Origin: DASZIT01 sp036489495
GTDB lineage: Bacteria; Actinomycetota; Acidimicrobiia; Acidimicrobiales; RAAP-2
Length of the DNA stretch: 64,000 nt
Reading direction: 5' to 3'
NCBI GenBank assembly: GCA_036489495.1
Contig: DASXFR010000015.1
Span: 3,370 to 67,369, forward strand
The translations under genes and the position numbers were made by a program. The first letter of the stretch is position 1. The number at the start of each line of letters is the position of its first letter. Shown here in pieces: positions 17,171 to 26,175 of the stretch. The notes under the pieces are model-generated. The model did not search any database. It saw only the letters and a list, made by a program, of their open reading frames with translations, and was not told the DNA's origin.

Positions 17171-18504
17171 AGCCGGCTCCTCAGTTGGGCGAAGGCGGTG
17201 TAGTTGCCGAGGAACTCCACCGACGGCGGTCCGCCCGGCCGGGCGGAGGGGGCCGCCACCCGCACCGCGGCGTCCACCGCCTCCAGCGGGTCGGGCACCA
17301 CCTTGTGGTCGACTTCGGCATACCGGAGGCGCACGGCCAGATCCCGGCACCGTTCCCCGGTCGCCACCACCGTCCGGCCGGCCAGGCGCTCGAAGGGGAC
17401 GTCCCACAGCCAGCTGGTGTCGAAACCGTCGGCTACCCGGGCGTTGATGGAGAGCACCACCGGCGGGGCGGACGGTGACTCGTCCAACAGGTCGAAGATG
17501 GCCGTCCAACCCGCCGGGTTCTTGGCCAGCAGCAACCGGATCACTCGCCCCTGGCGATCCACCGTCGAGAACCGTCCGGCCACCTCGTGGAGGACGGCCA
17601 GCCTCGCCAAGGCGGTGGCCACCGACACCCGGGGCTGGGCGTAGGTCCCGACCAGCTCGGCGGCGGCCACTGCCACCATGGCCGCGTTGGCCCGGTTGAA
17701 CTGGCCGGGCAGTCCGATGACCACCGGATAGCGGTTGCCGTCGGCCATCACCAGCGTCTCGCCCTCCAGCCAGGCGAAGCGCTCCGGTCGGGCGAACTCG
17801 CACTGGTCGCAGTACCAGTTGCCGGTGGCTTCGAAGACGATGCGACCTCCACAGGCCGGACAGCCCACCGCGTCGTCGCGCCACACCTGTCCGGCGCCGA
17901 CCCAGCGGACCTCCGGTGCCGTCGACGCCGCCCACACCACCATCGGATCGTCGGCGTTGGCAACCACCACCGTTCCGGTGCCACCGGGCTCCACCGGCTC
18001 GAGACTTCCCAGCACCGCGCGCCACTTGTCGACCAACATCCGGACTTCGGCGATCCGGTCGAGCTGGTCGCGTGACAGGTTGAGCAGCACCACGACCTGC
18101 GGACGGGTTTCCTCGATGAGCTGGCCCAGGTATCCCTCGTCGACCTCGAGCACCACCGTCCCCGATGGCCGGGTGCCGATGAGGGCGGCCACGTGCCCGG
18201 CCGGCATGTTGGCGCCGGTGGTGTTGGTGACCACCGGGATCGAGTCGGTTTCGGTCAGCGCCGCCACCAGCATCCCGGTGGTGGTGGTCTTCCCGTTGGT
18301 GCCCGATACCAGGGCGACGTTCCGGTCCGTGGCCAGGATGGTCAACAGCCGGGGGTCGATGGCGAGGCCCGCCCGACCACCGATGACGGTCCCGCTGCCC
18401 CGCCCGAGGAGGCGGGACATCGAGTTGATGGTCGACGCCACCTTCACCGCCACCGAGGGGCGCAGCGAGAGACGGGGGGTTGACCGGGAACGGGGGGCGG
18501 TCAC
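17167..18504 (-). CDS. murT: Lipid II isoglutaminyl synthase, Mur ligase subunit
   Basis: 445 residues. Mur ligase P-loop 'GTNGKTTTTGML', central 'VLEVDEGYL' and 'LLNLSRDQLDR', and the MurT-specific Cys4 zinc ribbon 'CPACGG...WYCDQC' inserted in the middle domain; C-terminal DUF1727 region ends 'VEFLGNYTAFAQL'. It activates the alpha-carboxylate of D-Glu in lipid II for amidation by GatD-derived ammonia in the cytoplasm. The start codon overlaps the stop of the upstream HAD-PlsC gene, giving a three-gene operon. Confidence 0.94.
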   Translation of the reverse strand: MTAPRSRSTPRLSLRPSVAVKVASTINSMSRLLGRGSGTVIGGRAGLAIDPRLLTILATDRNVALVSGTNGKTTTTGMLVAALTETDSIPVVTNTTGANMPAGHVAALIGTRPSGTVVLEVDEGYLGQLIEETRPQVVVLLNLSRDQLDRIAEVRMLVDKWRAVLGSLEPVEPGGTGTVVVANADDPMVVWAASTAPEVRWVGAGQVWRDDAVGCPACGGRIVFEATGNWYCDQCEFARPERFAWLEGETLVMADGNRYPVVIGLPGQFNRANAAMVAVAAAELVGTYAQPRVSVATALARLAVLHEVAGRFSTVDRQGRVIRLLLAKNPAGWTAIFDLLDESPSAPPVVLSINARVADGFDTSWLWDVPFERLAGRTVVATGERCRDLAVRLRYAEVDHKVVPDPLEAVDAAVRVAAPSARPGGPPSVEFLGNYTAFAQLRSRL

Positions 18505-19889
18505 GCCGGAGGCTGTGTGCGGGCCAGTTCCTCACTGGTGGGAATCCGTTGGATCCGTGACGCCTCCGGCAACAGGTCGGCGATGGCGGTCATCAACGTC
18601 TCGGTGTCGGCGACGGCATCCTGACCATCGAGCTGCATGGGCGTCCCGACCCGCACGGTGACCATCGGCGGGTGCCCCCACGCCGTCATGTTCGGCACCC
18701 GGGACGAACGGGCCCATACGTCTTCGGTGCCCCAGAGCCCGATCGGCACCACCGGCGCACCGGTTTCCTGCGCCAGGCGGGCGGTGCCGGTCTTGCCGGA
18801 CAGGACGGGATCGAAGAAGGCGTCTCCCCGAGGGATGGTGCCCTGGGGCAGCACGATGACCACCTCGCCGGCCCGGAGGGCGGCACTCGCCCGCTTCATC
18901 GGGTTGGCCGAGCCGCTGCCCCGGTCGACGGCGATCCCGCCGAGGGCGCGGGCCAGGCTCCCGACCACCGGGGCGTCGAAGATCTCCTGCTTGGCCAAGA
19001 AGCGGACCGGCCGGTTGAGACGAGCCGCCACCAGACCCAGGGCGGCCACGTCGAAATAGCTGCGGTGGTTGGCGGCCAGCAGAACCGGCCCCGTGGTCGG
19101 GATGCGTTCGACGCCCTCGATGTCGAAGCGGGCGTAGGGGAAGGCCTCGGGCCGGAAGAGCAGCCGGGCCAGGTGATAGGGCTCCAGGCCGAGGAGGGAA
19201 GGGACCCCCGGCGGGCGGTCCCAGTATTCGAGCGGCCAGCGGCGGGCCACCGACACCAGGGCCAACCGGGGATCGGCATTCAGCGGGTGGGGATGGCCCA
19301 CCTCGGTCAACAGCGGCAGGTCATAGAAACTGTCGGAGTAGGCGTGGGAGGCGGACAGATCGACGCCGCGGACCTCGGCCCAGTCGCGGACGGCCCGGCG
19401 TTTCCCGATGCCCCACACGAACCGGCCGTTCAACCGGCCGGTGTACCGGCCGTCGGACTCGTCGTAGCGGGTGGCGATGGTGTCATCGAAGCCCAGAGCT
19501 TCGGCCAGCGGGGCGACCAGATCGAACGGCGAGGTGGTGGCCAGCACCACCTGCCGGCGCAGGGCCCGGTGGGCCTCCAGATCCTCGAGGGCCCAGGGCT
19601 GGACCAGGTCGACCAGATGCTCGACCGCCCGCTTCCCGGCCAGACGGGTGGCATCCGCCGATCGGTTCTGCATGGCTCGGGCGGCGACCCGGGCCAGGCC
19701 GATGAACGGCGCCGACTCCCCGAATCGGTTGTAGAAGCTGTACATGAACCGCTCGCCGGGGACGTGCTGGCCCTCGGTGACCACCCCCTCGGCCACCAGG
19801 GCGTCGTGGATGACCGGACCACTCGCCTCCCGGAGCAGGGTCCTGTCGAGATCCACGAACACGGCTCCCGGCCCGGATGACATGACCAC
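18501..19889 (-). CDS. HAD-IB phosphatase-PlsC acyltransferase fusion
   Basis: 462-residue two-domain protein like the mycobacterial Rv2483c type. Residues about 8-230: HAD-IB phosphatase with intact 'VFVDLDRTLL' (DxDxT), 'VVLATTSPFDLV', and 'HAYSDSFYDLPLL'. Residues about 245-450: acyltransferase with 'AANHRSYFDVAAL' (H-x4-D), 'GGIAVDRGSG' and 'VVIVLPQGTIPRG', a PQGT variant of the PEGTR motif. Likely acts in phosphatidic acid or lysophospholipid metabolism at the membrane. The start could be GTG 19889 or ATG 19883. Co-transcribed with murT and gatD, linking phospholipid and wall precursor synthesis. Confidence 0.9.
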   Translation of the reverse strand: MVMSSGPGAVFVDLDRTLLREASGPVIHDALVAEGVVTEGQHVPGERFMYSFYNRFGESAPFIGLARVAARAMQNRSADATRLAGKRAVEHLVDLVQPWALEDLEAHRALRRQVVLATTSPFDLVAPLAEALGFDDTIATRYDESDGRYTGRLNGRFVWGIGKRRAVRDWAEVRGVDLSASHAYSDSFYDLPLLTEVGHPHPLNADPRLALVSVARRWPLEYWDRPPGVPSLLGLEPYHLARLLFRPEAFPYARFDIEGVERIPTTGPVLLAANHRSYFDVAALGLVAARLNRPVRFLAKQEIFDAPVVGSLARALGGIAVDRGSGSANPMKRASAALRAGEVVIVLPQGTIPRGDAFFDPVLSGKTGTARLAQETGAPVVPIGLWGTEDVWARSSRVPNMTAWGHPPMVTVRVGTPMQLDGQDAVADTETLMTAIADLLPEASRIQRIPTSEELARTQPPA

Positions 19890-19991
19890 ACGTTACTTGG
19901 GCATCCGGCGGTGGCGAGAGGAGATAGGTTGGCGGCGCACGACCAACACCAGCGGGCCAGGCCGGGTGCGACTCGCCCCCTGACGCGGCAA

Positions 19992-20019
19992 AGGGATCGC
20001 CGGGGGGGTGGCGATCCCT
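19992..20019. promoter_or_regulatory. Perfect 10-bp stem hairpin in divergent spacer
   Basis: AGGGATCGCC (19992-20001) and GGCGATCCCT (20010-20019) enclose an 8-base G-rich loop. The 251-bp spacer 19890-20140 separates two divergent genes, so no terminator is needed and no T-run follows. It may be an operator or an RNA leader element for one flank. Nothing else is evident in the spacer apart from the LysR promoter. Confidence 0.4.
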
Positions 20020-20125
20020 CTGCACTGACACAACGGGGAACGGAGGGGGGGTTCCTGATCCCTGTGGTCTGCATCTATTGTGACCAATCCCCCATCATCA
20101 GTCAAACAGTTATTTTCGATACCCG

Positions 20126-20140
20126 CTATCATCTTTACAG
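20126..20140 (+). promoter_or_regulatory. Probable promoter of the LysR gene
   Basis: An AT-rich stretch just before the ATG at 20141 contains TATCAT about 9-14 bases upstream. No ribosome-binding site is seen. If TATCAT is the -10 element the transcript is almost leaderless, common in actinobacteria. LysR-type regulators usually autoregulate from this divergent spacer. Confidence 0.4.
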
Positions 20141-21070
20141 ATGGAACTCCGACACCTGCAGGCCCTGGTGGCCATCAGTGACCACGGCACCTTCTCCGCC
20201 GCCGCCGACCATCTCGGCACCGTGCAGTCCAACGTGTCGTCCCATGTGGCCCGGCTCGAACGGGAGCTCTCCGCCGCGCTGATCGACCGCAGCAACGGGC
20301 ACTTCACCCAGGAGGGCGAGGCGGTGTTGGCCCGGGCCCGGCGCATCCTTTCCGAGCTGGACGCGCTGGTCTCCGACGTGGCCGCCTGCAAGGACGAGGT
20401 CACTGGTACCGTCAAGGTCGGGATGATCGGGACCACCGCCCGGTGGCTGGCCCCCCAGTTGATGGAGCTGACCGCCGACCGCCATCCGAATCTGGCCCTG
20501 ATGATCGCCGAAGGGATCACCACCGGCCTCGAGTCCCAGCTGGCCGACGGGCAGCTGGATCTGGCCGTGCTCAATTTTCCGGTGCACGGCAAGGACCTGT
20601 TGTCCAAGCTGCTGTTCGAGGAGGACCTGGTGCTGGTGGTCCCCGCCGATCACCCGCTGGCGGCGCTGGACCGCCAGCTCGTCCTCGACGACCTGGCCGA
20701 GCTGAAGCTGATCCTCCCCCTGCCGGGGACCGCACTCCGCGACGAGCTGGATGCAGCCCTGAAACCGTCGGGCATCGAACTCAGTGCGTCGGCCCAGATT
20801 GACGGGCTCCGGCTCATCGCCACCTTGACGTTCGAGGGATACGGTCCGGCCATTCTCCCCGCTACTGCGATTCCGACCTACCTGCGGACCCGATTCCGAG
20901 CCCTCACCGTCCAGGGGCTGCCGCGACGCCGGGTCGGGGTGGCCCAGCGGAGCCGTGGGCTGCCGACCGCCCCGACGCTGGCCCTGCTCGAGCTCCTGCA
21001 GACCATCGTGGCCACGGCCGATCTTCCGAGTGGCCTCCACCCCGGCGCCGCCACCGTCCCGAAGGCCTAG
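20141..21070 (+). CDS. LysR family transcriptional regulator
   Basis: 309 residues, standard LTTR length. The winged helix is at the N-terminus: 'LQALVAISDHGTFSAAADHL', 'TVQSNVSSHVARLERELSAAL', 'DRSNGHFTQEGEAVLARARR'. The effector domain follows ('GTVKVGMIGTTARWLAPQL', 'VLVVPADHPLAAL', 'GYGPAILPATAIP'). It is divergent from the HAD-PlsC/murT/gatD operon and convergent with the GNAT gene. LysR proteins usually act on the adjacent divergent gene, making control of the PlsC operon possible but unproven. Confidence 0.92.
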   Translation: MELRHLQALVAISDHGTFSAAADHLGTVQSNVSSHVARLERELSAALIDRSNGHFTQEGEAVLARARRILSELDALVSDVAACKDEVTGTVKVGMIGTTARWLAPQLMELTADRHPNLALMIAEGITTGLESQLADGQLDLAVLNFPVHGKDLLSKLLFEEDLVLVVPADHPLAALDRQLVLDDLAELKLILPLPGTALRDELDAALKPSGIELSASAQIDGLRLIATLTFEGYGPAILPATAIPTYLRTRFRALTVQGLPRRRVGVAQRSRGLPTAPTLALLELLQTIVATADLPSGLHPGAATVPKA

Positions 21071-21074
21071 CTGT

Positions 21075-21698
21075 CTAGTGCTCGGGGACCCGAGGCTCCC
21101 GCCACATGCGCCACAGCGGCGGTCCCCCGTGCTCGGACCGGAACTCATCGATGACCTCGAAGCCGAAGCGGGCGTAGAGCGGCACGTTGCGCTCCTTGGA
21201 CGATTCGAGGTAGGCGGGCATCCCCTCCTCATCGACCTGAGCCAGGGTGGCTCGCAACAACGCCGAACCGATACCCGTGCCCTGTCGATCGGGCTCGGTG
21301 CCCAACGTGGCCAGGTACCAGTGGGGCTCCTTCGGGTGCAACGCGTCGATCTCCATCAACAGCTGCAGGGCCCGGATCATTCGCTTACCCACCAGGAACG
21401 GCGCAGTGGGGAGCAGCTCGAACAATTCCTTCAGCCCCTGGCGGCGCCGGTGGGGCGGTCCCCAGATCGACGCGCCGCCGTAGTCCTCGGTGGTGTACAC
21501 CTGCCCGAAGCTCAGGTACTGCCGCCGGACCAGGGTGGTGAAGAATGAGTGCAGCCCGTGCCGCCGCCGGCGGTCACCGCCGAACATGTACATGGACACC
21601 GGGTCGTCATCGAAGGAACGCACCAGGAGGTCGACCACCACCGGCACATCCGATCGAGCCACCGGCTTGACCACGGGAGACGTCGGAGGGCGGTCCAC
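21075..21698 (-). CDS. GNAT family N-acetyltransferase
   Basis: 207 residues with GNAT features: N-terminal 'VARSDVPVVVDLLVRSFDDD', the central 'HWYLATLGTEPDRQGTGIGS' acetyl-CoA pyrophosphate loop (R/Q-x-x-G-x-G), then 'YLESSKERNVPLYARFGFEV'. GTG at 21698 starts it; the open frame further upstream is a shadow of yqgE. Substrate unknown; the form resembles puromycin acetyltransferase-like family members in actinobacteria. Cytoplasmic. It probably follows yqgE in the same transcript (30 bp gap). Confidence 0.88.
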   Translation of the reverse strand: MDRPPTSPVVKPVARSDVPVVVDLLVRSFDDDPVSMYMFGGDRRRRHGLHSFFTTLVRRQYLSFGQVYTTEDYGGASIWGPPHRRRQGLKELFELLPTAPFLVGKRMIRALQLLMEIDALHPKEPHWYLATLGTEPDRQGTGIGSALLRATLAQVDEEGMPAYLESSKERNVPLYARFGFEVIDEFRSEHGGPPLWRMWREPRVPEH

Positions 21699-21727
21699 GC
21701 CTGGGATGGTAGCCGTGGATGGTCGCG

Positions 21728-22366
21728 TCAATTGGTGGCGGGGTCGATCGGGTACCCCGACACCACCGCCAGGGAGCCGCCCTGGCGCCGGAGCACCCGC
21801 TGCCACAGCCCCTCGGGATCGGCCGACACCGGGTCGCCGGGCTCGGCCCGCACCACGTACCACGAGCCGTCCCCGATCTCCTCCTCCAGCTGGCCGGCGT
21901 CCCAGCCGGCGTAGCCGGAGAAGAGCCGCACCCCGATGATGGCATCGGTGACCGCACCCGGACCCGCCCCCAGGTCGATGGTGCCGACCGGGTGGACATC
22001 GGGGATGAGCGGCCTCCATCCCTCGGGGGGAGACATCCCGCTCTGGTCGCCGCCGACCTCTTCGATCCGGAGCCGGGCCAACCCGATGATCGCGTTGCGG
22101 GCCACCGGCCCGCCGGTGAACAACTCGGCCGGGGGCGTGGCCAGCGGGTGCCACTGCGGAAGGACTTCGTCGACCCCCACCCCACCCGGCGTGTTCAGCA
22201 CCACGCCCAGGGCGCCGTGCTCGCCGTGTTCGAGGATCAGGATCACCCGGCGGGCAAAGTTGGGGTCCTCCAGGCGCGGCGAGGCGACCAGCAGATGGGT
22301 GGTGAACGACTCGGGCGGAGGGGCGCCTCCGTAGGGGTCGAACCCGCGGGGTGAGGGTGACGGCAC
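21728..22366 (-). CDS. YqgE/AlgH family protein
   Basis: 212 residues matching UPF0301 (YqgE/AlgH): 'THLLVASPRLEDPNFARRVI', 'EHGEHGALGVVLNTP', 'LFTGGPVARNAIIGL', 'VRLFSGYAGWDAGQLEEEI' and 'WYVV' in the classic order. Function in the family is unsettled; AlgH was linked to alginate regulation in Pseudomonas. Start GTG at 22366. Divergent from the enoyl-CoA hydratase gene, 66 bp apart. Cytoplasmic, no transmembrane segment. Confidence 0.93.
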   Translation of the reverse strand: MPSPSPRGFDPYGGAPPPESFTTHLLVASPRLEDPNFARRVILILEHGEHGALGVVLNTPGGVGVDEVLPQWHPLATPPAELFTGGPVARNAIIGLARLRIEEVGGDQSGMSPPEGWRPLIPDVHPVGTIDLGAGPGAVTDAIIGVRLFSGYAGWDAGQLEEEIGDGSWYVVRAEPGDPVSADPEGLWQRVLRRQGGSLAVVSGYPIDPATN

Positions 22367-22432
22367 GGCCCAATCATTGTCCACCCGGGGCCCGGAGTGG
22401 CGCCCGGGGGCGGCTTCGGTGAGGCTGGCGGC

Positions 22433-23233
22433 ATGCCACTCGTAACCATCGACAGAGTCCGACCCCATATCGACGTCGTGACCCTCAATCACCCGGACCG
22501 GCTCAATTCGATGTCGTTCGCGTTGGTCGGCGCGTTGTACGCCGCGCTCGACCAGGTGGCGGCCGACAACGACTGCCGGGTGGTAATCCTCACCGGGGCC
22601 GGCCGGTCCTTTTGCTCGGGTCTCGAGCTCGAGAACGCCGGGCTCCCGCCGGGCACCGAAGACCTCGGCCGCCACCAGATGGGCATGCGGGCGATGGAGT
22701 TCATGGGCGGCATCGTCCCGGCCATGCGGGCCATCCCCCAACCCATCATCGCCGCCATCAAGGGACCGGCCTATGGCGGGGGCATGTGTCTTTCCCTGGG
22801 GGCGGACATCCGCCTGGCCGGAGAGACGGCGGTGTTCTGCGGAGCCGGCATCAGCAACGGGCTCACCGGGGCCGAGCTCGGGGTGAGCTGGCTCCTCCCC
22901 CGGGCGGTCGGCACCTCCAACGCCGCCGAGATCCTCCTGACCGGCAAGCTGGTCGACGCCGCCGAGGCCCTCCGCATCGGCCTGGTGTCGAGGTTGATGC
23001 CCGACGATGTGCTGCTCACCACCGCGGTGGAGATGGCCGAGGGAATGTGCACGTTCAGCCCGTTCGGCCTCGGCCTCACCAAAGAAACCATCTGGGCGTC
23101 GCAGGAGGTCGCCAGCCTGCAGGCGGCGGTGGCGCTGGAGAACCGGACCCAGCTGCTGGCCGGCCACACCGGCAACCTCACCGAGGCGTCGGCTGCGTTC
23201 CGGGAAAAACGCCGACCCGTCTACGTCGAGTAG
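22433..23233 (+). CDS. Enoyl-CoA hydratase/isomerase family protein
   Basis: 266-residue crotonase-fold protein. Oxyanion-hole segments are 'GRSFCSGLELEN' and 'AIKGPAYGGGMCLSLGADI'; 'LTGAELGVSWLLPRAVG' contains the position of the catalytic glutamate. The C-terminal 'TKETIWASQEVASLQAA' matches mycobacterial EchA-type hydratases. ATG at 22433 is preferred over GTG 22397, whose added residues are Gly-rich and non-homologous. Role in beta-oxidation or side-chain degradation of lipids; chain-length preference unknown. Confidence 0.9.
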   Translation: MPLVTIDRVRPHIDVVTLNHPDRLNSMSFALVGALYAALDQVAADNDCRVVILTGAGRSFCSGLELENAGLPPGTEDLGRHQMGMRAMEFMGGIVPAMRAIPQPIIAAIKGPAYGGGMCLSLGADIRLAGETAVFCGAGISNGLTGAELGVSWLLPRAVGTSNAAEILLTGKLVDAAEALRIGLVSRLMPDDVLLTTAVEMAEGMCTFSPFGLGLTKETIWASQEVASLQAAVALENRTQLLAGHTGNLTEASAAFREKRRPVYVE

Positions 23234-23242
23234 GGAGTCGAG

Positions 23243-23470
23243 ATGGCCAAAGCCCGGAGGGGACGTCGGCGCCCGTCGGCGTCCAGCCGTCCTCCCGACC
23301 GGGAGGGGCGCGAGCACTGGCGATCCGACGGGCAACCCAAGACCCGGTTCGCCACCCCGGAGGATGCCAACCGCGCCTCGCTCCGGCTCCGGTTGGAAGA
23401 GGGCGCCGACCTCGACCCCTATGAGTGCGGGTACTGCCACGGGTGGCATCTCGGTACCCGGAGGAAGTGA
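23243..23470 (+). CDS. Small basic protein with Cys motif
   Basis: 75 residues. A basic N-terminus ('KARRGRRRPSASSRP') leads to 'FATPEDANRASLRLRL' and a compact 'YECGYCHGWHLGT' end, where C-x2-C plus His suggests half of a zinc-binding finger. It follows the hydratase after 9 bp and may be co-transcribed. Similar small proteins occur in other actinobacteria; no role is known. ATG 23243 with GGGAG upstream. Confidence 0.7.
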   Translation: MAKARRGRRRPSASSRPPDREGREHWRSDGQPKTRFATPEDANRASLRLRLEEGADLDPYECGYCHGWHLGTRRK

Positions 23471-23553
23471 GGGTCGAGAGCCGCAACCTCGACCGGTTGA
23501 GAGGGGTTAGCCTGTAGGGCTGGCTTTCCTTCGACCGCCGCACACCGAATCCG

Positions 23554-24780
23554 ATGACCATCACCTCCCCCGACACCGAGACTCACGGTCCCGTCGGCGA
23601 CGAGGCCACCGCCTCCGCCGACCGGCTGGTGCGCGGGCTGAGTCTGGCCGTCTTTCTCCAGTGGTTCGGGGCCAGCGCCATCATCCCGATGCTCCCCGAG
23701 TACATCCGCCATCGGGGCGGCACCGACTCCCTGGCCGGGTTGGTGATGGCGGCCTTCTTCGCCGCCGGCGTGCTGTCCCAGTACCCGGCGGGCCGGATCG
23801 CCGACCGCGTCGGTCGCCGTCCGGTGCTGGTCGCCGGCCTGGTGATCTACGCCGTTGCCAGTTTCGGATTTCTGGCCCCGGTCAGCCCGGCCACCGACAT
23901 CGGGCTCCGCGCCCTTCAGGGGATCGGGGCGGGTGCCGCCGAAGTCGCGGCGCTGGCCATGGTGTCGGCGGCGGTGGTCGCCCAGCGGCGGGGGAAGGCG
24001 TTCGCCTCCATCTACGCGGGTCAGGTGGCCGGCATGGCCGTCGGGCCCCTCATCGGCAGCATTCTCGGGGTCGACCTGATGTGGACGGTCTTCCTGGCCG
24101 CCGGGCTCACCTCGATGGCCGCCTGTGTCCCCGCCCTTGCCGTCGTCGAGGTCCGGACGCCGTCGGGTACCGCTGACCCCGACCTCGCCCACCCCCGTAC
24201 TCGCGGAGCCGGCGTCCGGCTGTCGGCGGCGCTCATCGGGTCACTGCTGGCGTCAGTGGTACTCGGCCTCACCTTCGGGGTCTACGAGATCTGCTGGACG
24301 CTCCTCCTCCAGTTGCGGGGCGCGTCGGGCTGGGAGATCGGCCTGTCGTGGACGCTGTTCGCCGTCCCCTTCGTACTGATGACCCGACCCAGCGGGTGGT
24401 TGACCGACCATCTCAACCGCAAGCATCTGGTCATGGGCGGGCTGACCCTGTCGGTGGTGATGTGCGGGTCGTACCCGTTCCTCCACAATGTTCCGCTGTT
24501 GGTGGCGCTCGGAGCCGCCGAGGCGGTGGGTATCGCTATCGTGCTCCCGGCCGTCCAGTCACTGCTGGCCCAGACCTCGGATGAGTCGGCGTTCGGGCGA
24601 GTCCAAGGCTTGTTCTCCACCAGCCAGATCGGAGCCGCGGCGGTGGCGGCGGCGGCGGCCGGGGCCCTCTTCGGGGTGGCGGCGTCGTTGCCGTTCGTGA
24701 TCACTGCGGCGACCGGGATTGCCATCATGGTGGTGGTTGCCCTGGTCTGGCGATCGGTGGAAGGCGTCGTCCCCCACTGA
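23554..24780 (+). CDS. MFS transporter
   Basis: 408 residues with about 12 hydrophobic helices. The MFS signature loop after TM2 is seen as 'GRIADRVGRRPVLVAG', and an equivalent in the second half as 'GWLTDHLNRKHLVMGG'. TM1 contains 'LAVFLQWFGASAIIPMLPEY'. Probably a drug/metabolite:H+ antiporter of the inner membrane; substrate not inferable. Stands alone; it converges on the next minus-strand operon with only 8 bp between stops. Confidence 0.92.
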   Translation: MTITSPDTETHGPVGDEATASADRLVRGLSLAVFLQWFGASAIIPMLPEYIRHRGGTDSLAGLVMAAFFAAGVLSQYPAGRIADRVGRRPVLVAGLVIYAVASFGFLAPVSPATDIGLRALQGIGAGAAEVAALAMVSAAVVAQRRGKAFASIYAGQVAGMAVGPLIGSILGVDLMWTVFLAAGLTSMAACVPALAVVEVRTPSGTADPDLAHPRTRGAGVRLSAALIGSLLASVVLGLTFGVYEICWTLLLQLRGASGWEIGLSWTLFAVPFVLMTRPSGWLTDHLNRKHLVMGGLTLSVVMCGSYPFLHNVPLLVALGAAEAVGIAIVLPAVQSLLAQTSDESAFGRVQGLFSTSQIGAAAVAAAAAGALFGVAASLPFVITAATGIAIMVVVALVWRSVEGVVPH

Positions 24781-24788
24781 GCCGGGCT

Positions 24789-25274
24789 TCAGCGAATACC
24801 GGCGTACAGCGATGCCCGCCACCGCCCGGTGGTGGGAACCGCGCAGAGGGCGGTGCCCGCCCGCACCAACCAGTCGACCGCCTCGGCGTCCGAGGAGTCG
24901 GCGGCAAGCCGGGCCACCAGGCCGCGTCGAGGATGATCCTGGGTCATCCGCCAACCGTCGGGAAGCGGGAGCCCCAGGTCCCGGAGCCGGGCCACCACCC
25001 TCGGTCCCGAACTGTGCTGGAGTCCGACGGTGGTCGGCTTCACCGTGCCGTCCGGGTTGTGCATGCCCGGGATCCAGGTGGCGACCGGAACCTTGTGGGG
25101 GCTCCCCCCGAAGATGGCCAGCGGCCCGGGGGGCGGAGGCTCGTCCTCCGGGTCGATGATCGGCCGGAGATTGACCCATCCGATTCCCTCGGCCTTGATC
25201 TTGGCCATCCGGTCCAGCAGGTCCCCGACTTCCCCGGGGACGAACTCCAACTCGTCGGGACGCGCCCGGGTCAC
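24789..25274 (-). CDS. Conserved hypothetical protein
   Basis: 161 residues, not recognised. It has a mid-protein Pro-rich 'DEPPPPGPLAIFGGSPHKVP' segment and a region 'VATWIPGMHNPDGTVKPTTV' followed by 'HSSGPRVVARLRDLGLPLP'. No membrane helices or signal. GTG start at 25274 has AGGGG upstream. It trails the nitroreductase-LLM pair after 10 bp on the same strand, so it belongs to that operon. Probably a cytoplasmic partner of the flavoenzymes, but nothing identifies its job. Confidence 0.7.
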   Translation of the reverse strand: MTRARPDELEFVPGEVGDLLDRMAKIKAEGIGWVNLRPIIDPEDEPPPPGPLAIFGGSPHKVPVATWIPGMHNPDGTVKPTTVGLQHSSGPRVVARLRDLGLPLPDGWRMTQDHPRRGLVARLAADSSDAEAVDWLVRAGTALCAVPTTGRWRASLYAGIR

Positions 25275-25284
25275 GTTGATCCCC

Positions 25285-26175
25285 TCACGTCTGCAGGTCG
25301 ATGACGCCGTCAGCCAACAGCTCGAGCTCGGCCCGCCAGGAATGCGGGGGCTGGATCGGCCGGACCACGAACTTCGAGAACCCGACGTCGAGGAAGGCCT
25401 CCATCTGGTCGCGCAACCCGTCGATGCCCACCGGGACCACCAGCGCCGGATCGACTCCCCGGCGCTGGGCGGCCATGGCCTGGGCCATCTTCGGGGTGAT
25501 GGGGTGATGGGAATAGGCGATGGCCACACCGAAGTGCTCGGGGCTGATGACCCGTCCCTCCTCGTCGGCCGCCTCCTCGATCACCGAGGCGGCCTCGGCC
25601 ACCTGGTCGGGGGTGCAGAGCGAGGGCAGCCACCCGTCGGCGAAGCGACCGCACCGCCGAAGGGCGGCCGGGACCATCCCACCGGTCCAGAATTCCAACG
25701 GCTGCTGCAGCGGGGTCGGCGACACGCAGACGTCGTCGAAATCGGCCGACTCGCCGTGGTGGGACACCGTCTCTCCCGTCCACAGGTGGCGGAGCAGGGG
25801 CAGCATCTCGTCCATCAGCCGGCCCTTGTCCGGGCCGGGGACGCCGACCGCTCCCGCCTCCGGATGAATGGGTATGCCGGGCACGAAGGTGGTCAGCAGC
25901 CGACCGCCCGACAGCACGTCCAAGGTGGCCAGCTCCTTGGCCAGCCGGACCGGATTGCGCCCGGGCAACACCATGGTGGTGCCGAGCTTGAGCCGGGGGT
26001 TGTGGGCGGCGGCGAAGGCCAGCGCGGTCAGCGGTTCGATGGTGGGAGTGGTCAGGACCTCGGGCAACCAGATCGAATCGAACCCGAGCTCGTCGATGTC
26101 GTCGACCAGATGGGCGAAGCCCTGCTGGTCGGGAAGTGCGGGGGCTCCGAGGCTCACTCCGACCCGGACCTTCAT
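25285..26175 (-). CDS. LLM-class F420-dependent oxidoreductase
   Basis: 296-residue luciferase-like monooxygenase fold. Typical segments: 'MKVRVGVSLG', 'LVDDIDELGFDSIWLPEVL', 'LKLGTTMVLPGRNPVRLAKE', 'LDVLSGGRLL', and 'MVPAALRRCGRFADGWLPS'. In actinobacteria these usually use coenzyme F420 rather than FMN. Start overlaps the nitroreductase stop (ATGA), showing coupling. Substrate unknown. Confidence 0.9.
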   Translation of the reverse strand: MKVRVGVSLGAPALPDQQGFAHLVDDIDELGFDSIWLPEVLTTPTIEPLTALAFAAAHNPRLKLGTTMVLPGRNPVRLAKELATLDVLSGGRLLTTFVPGIPIHPEAGAVGVPGPDKGRLMDEMLPLLRHLWTGETVSHHGESADFDDVCVSPTPLQQPLEFWTGGMVPAALRRCGRFADGWLPSLCTPDQVAEAASVIEEAADEEGRVISPEHFGVAIAYSHHPITPKMAQAMAAQRRGVDPALVVPVGIDGLRDQMEAFLDVGFSKFVVRPIQPPHSWRAELELLADGVIDLQT

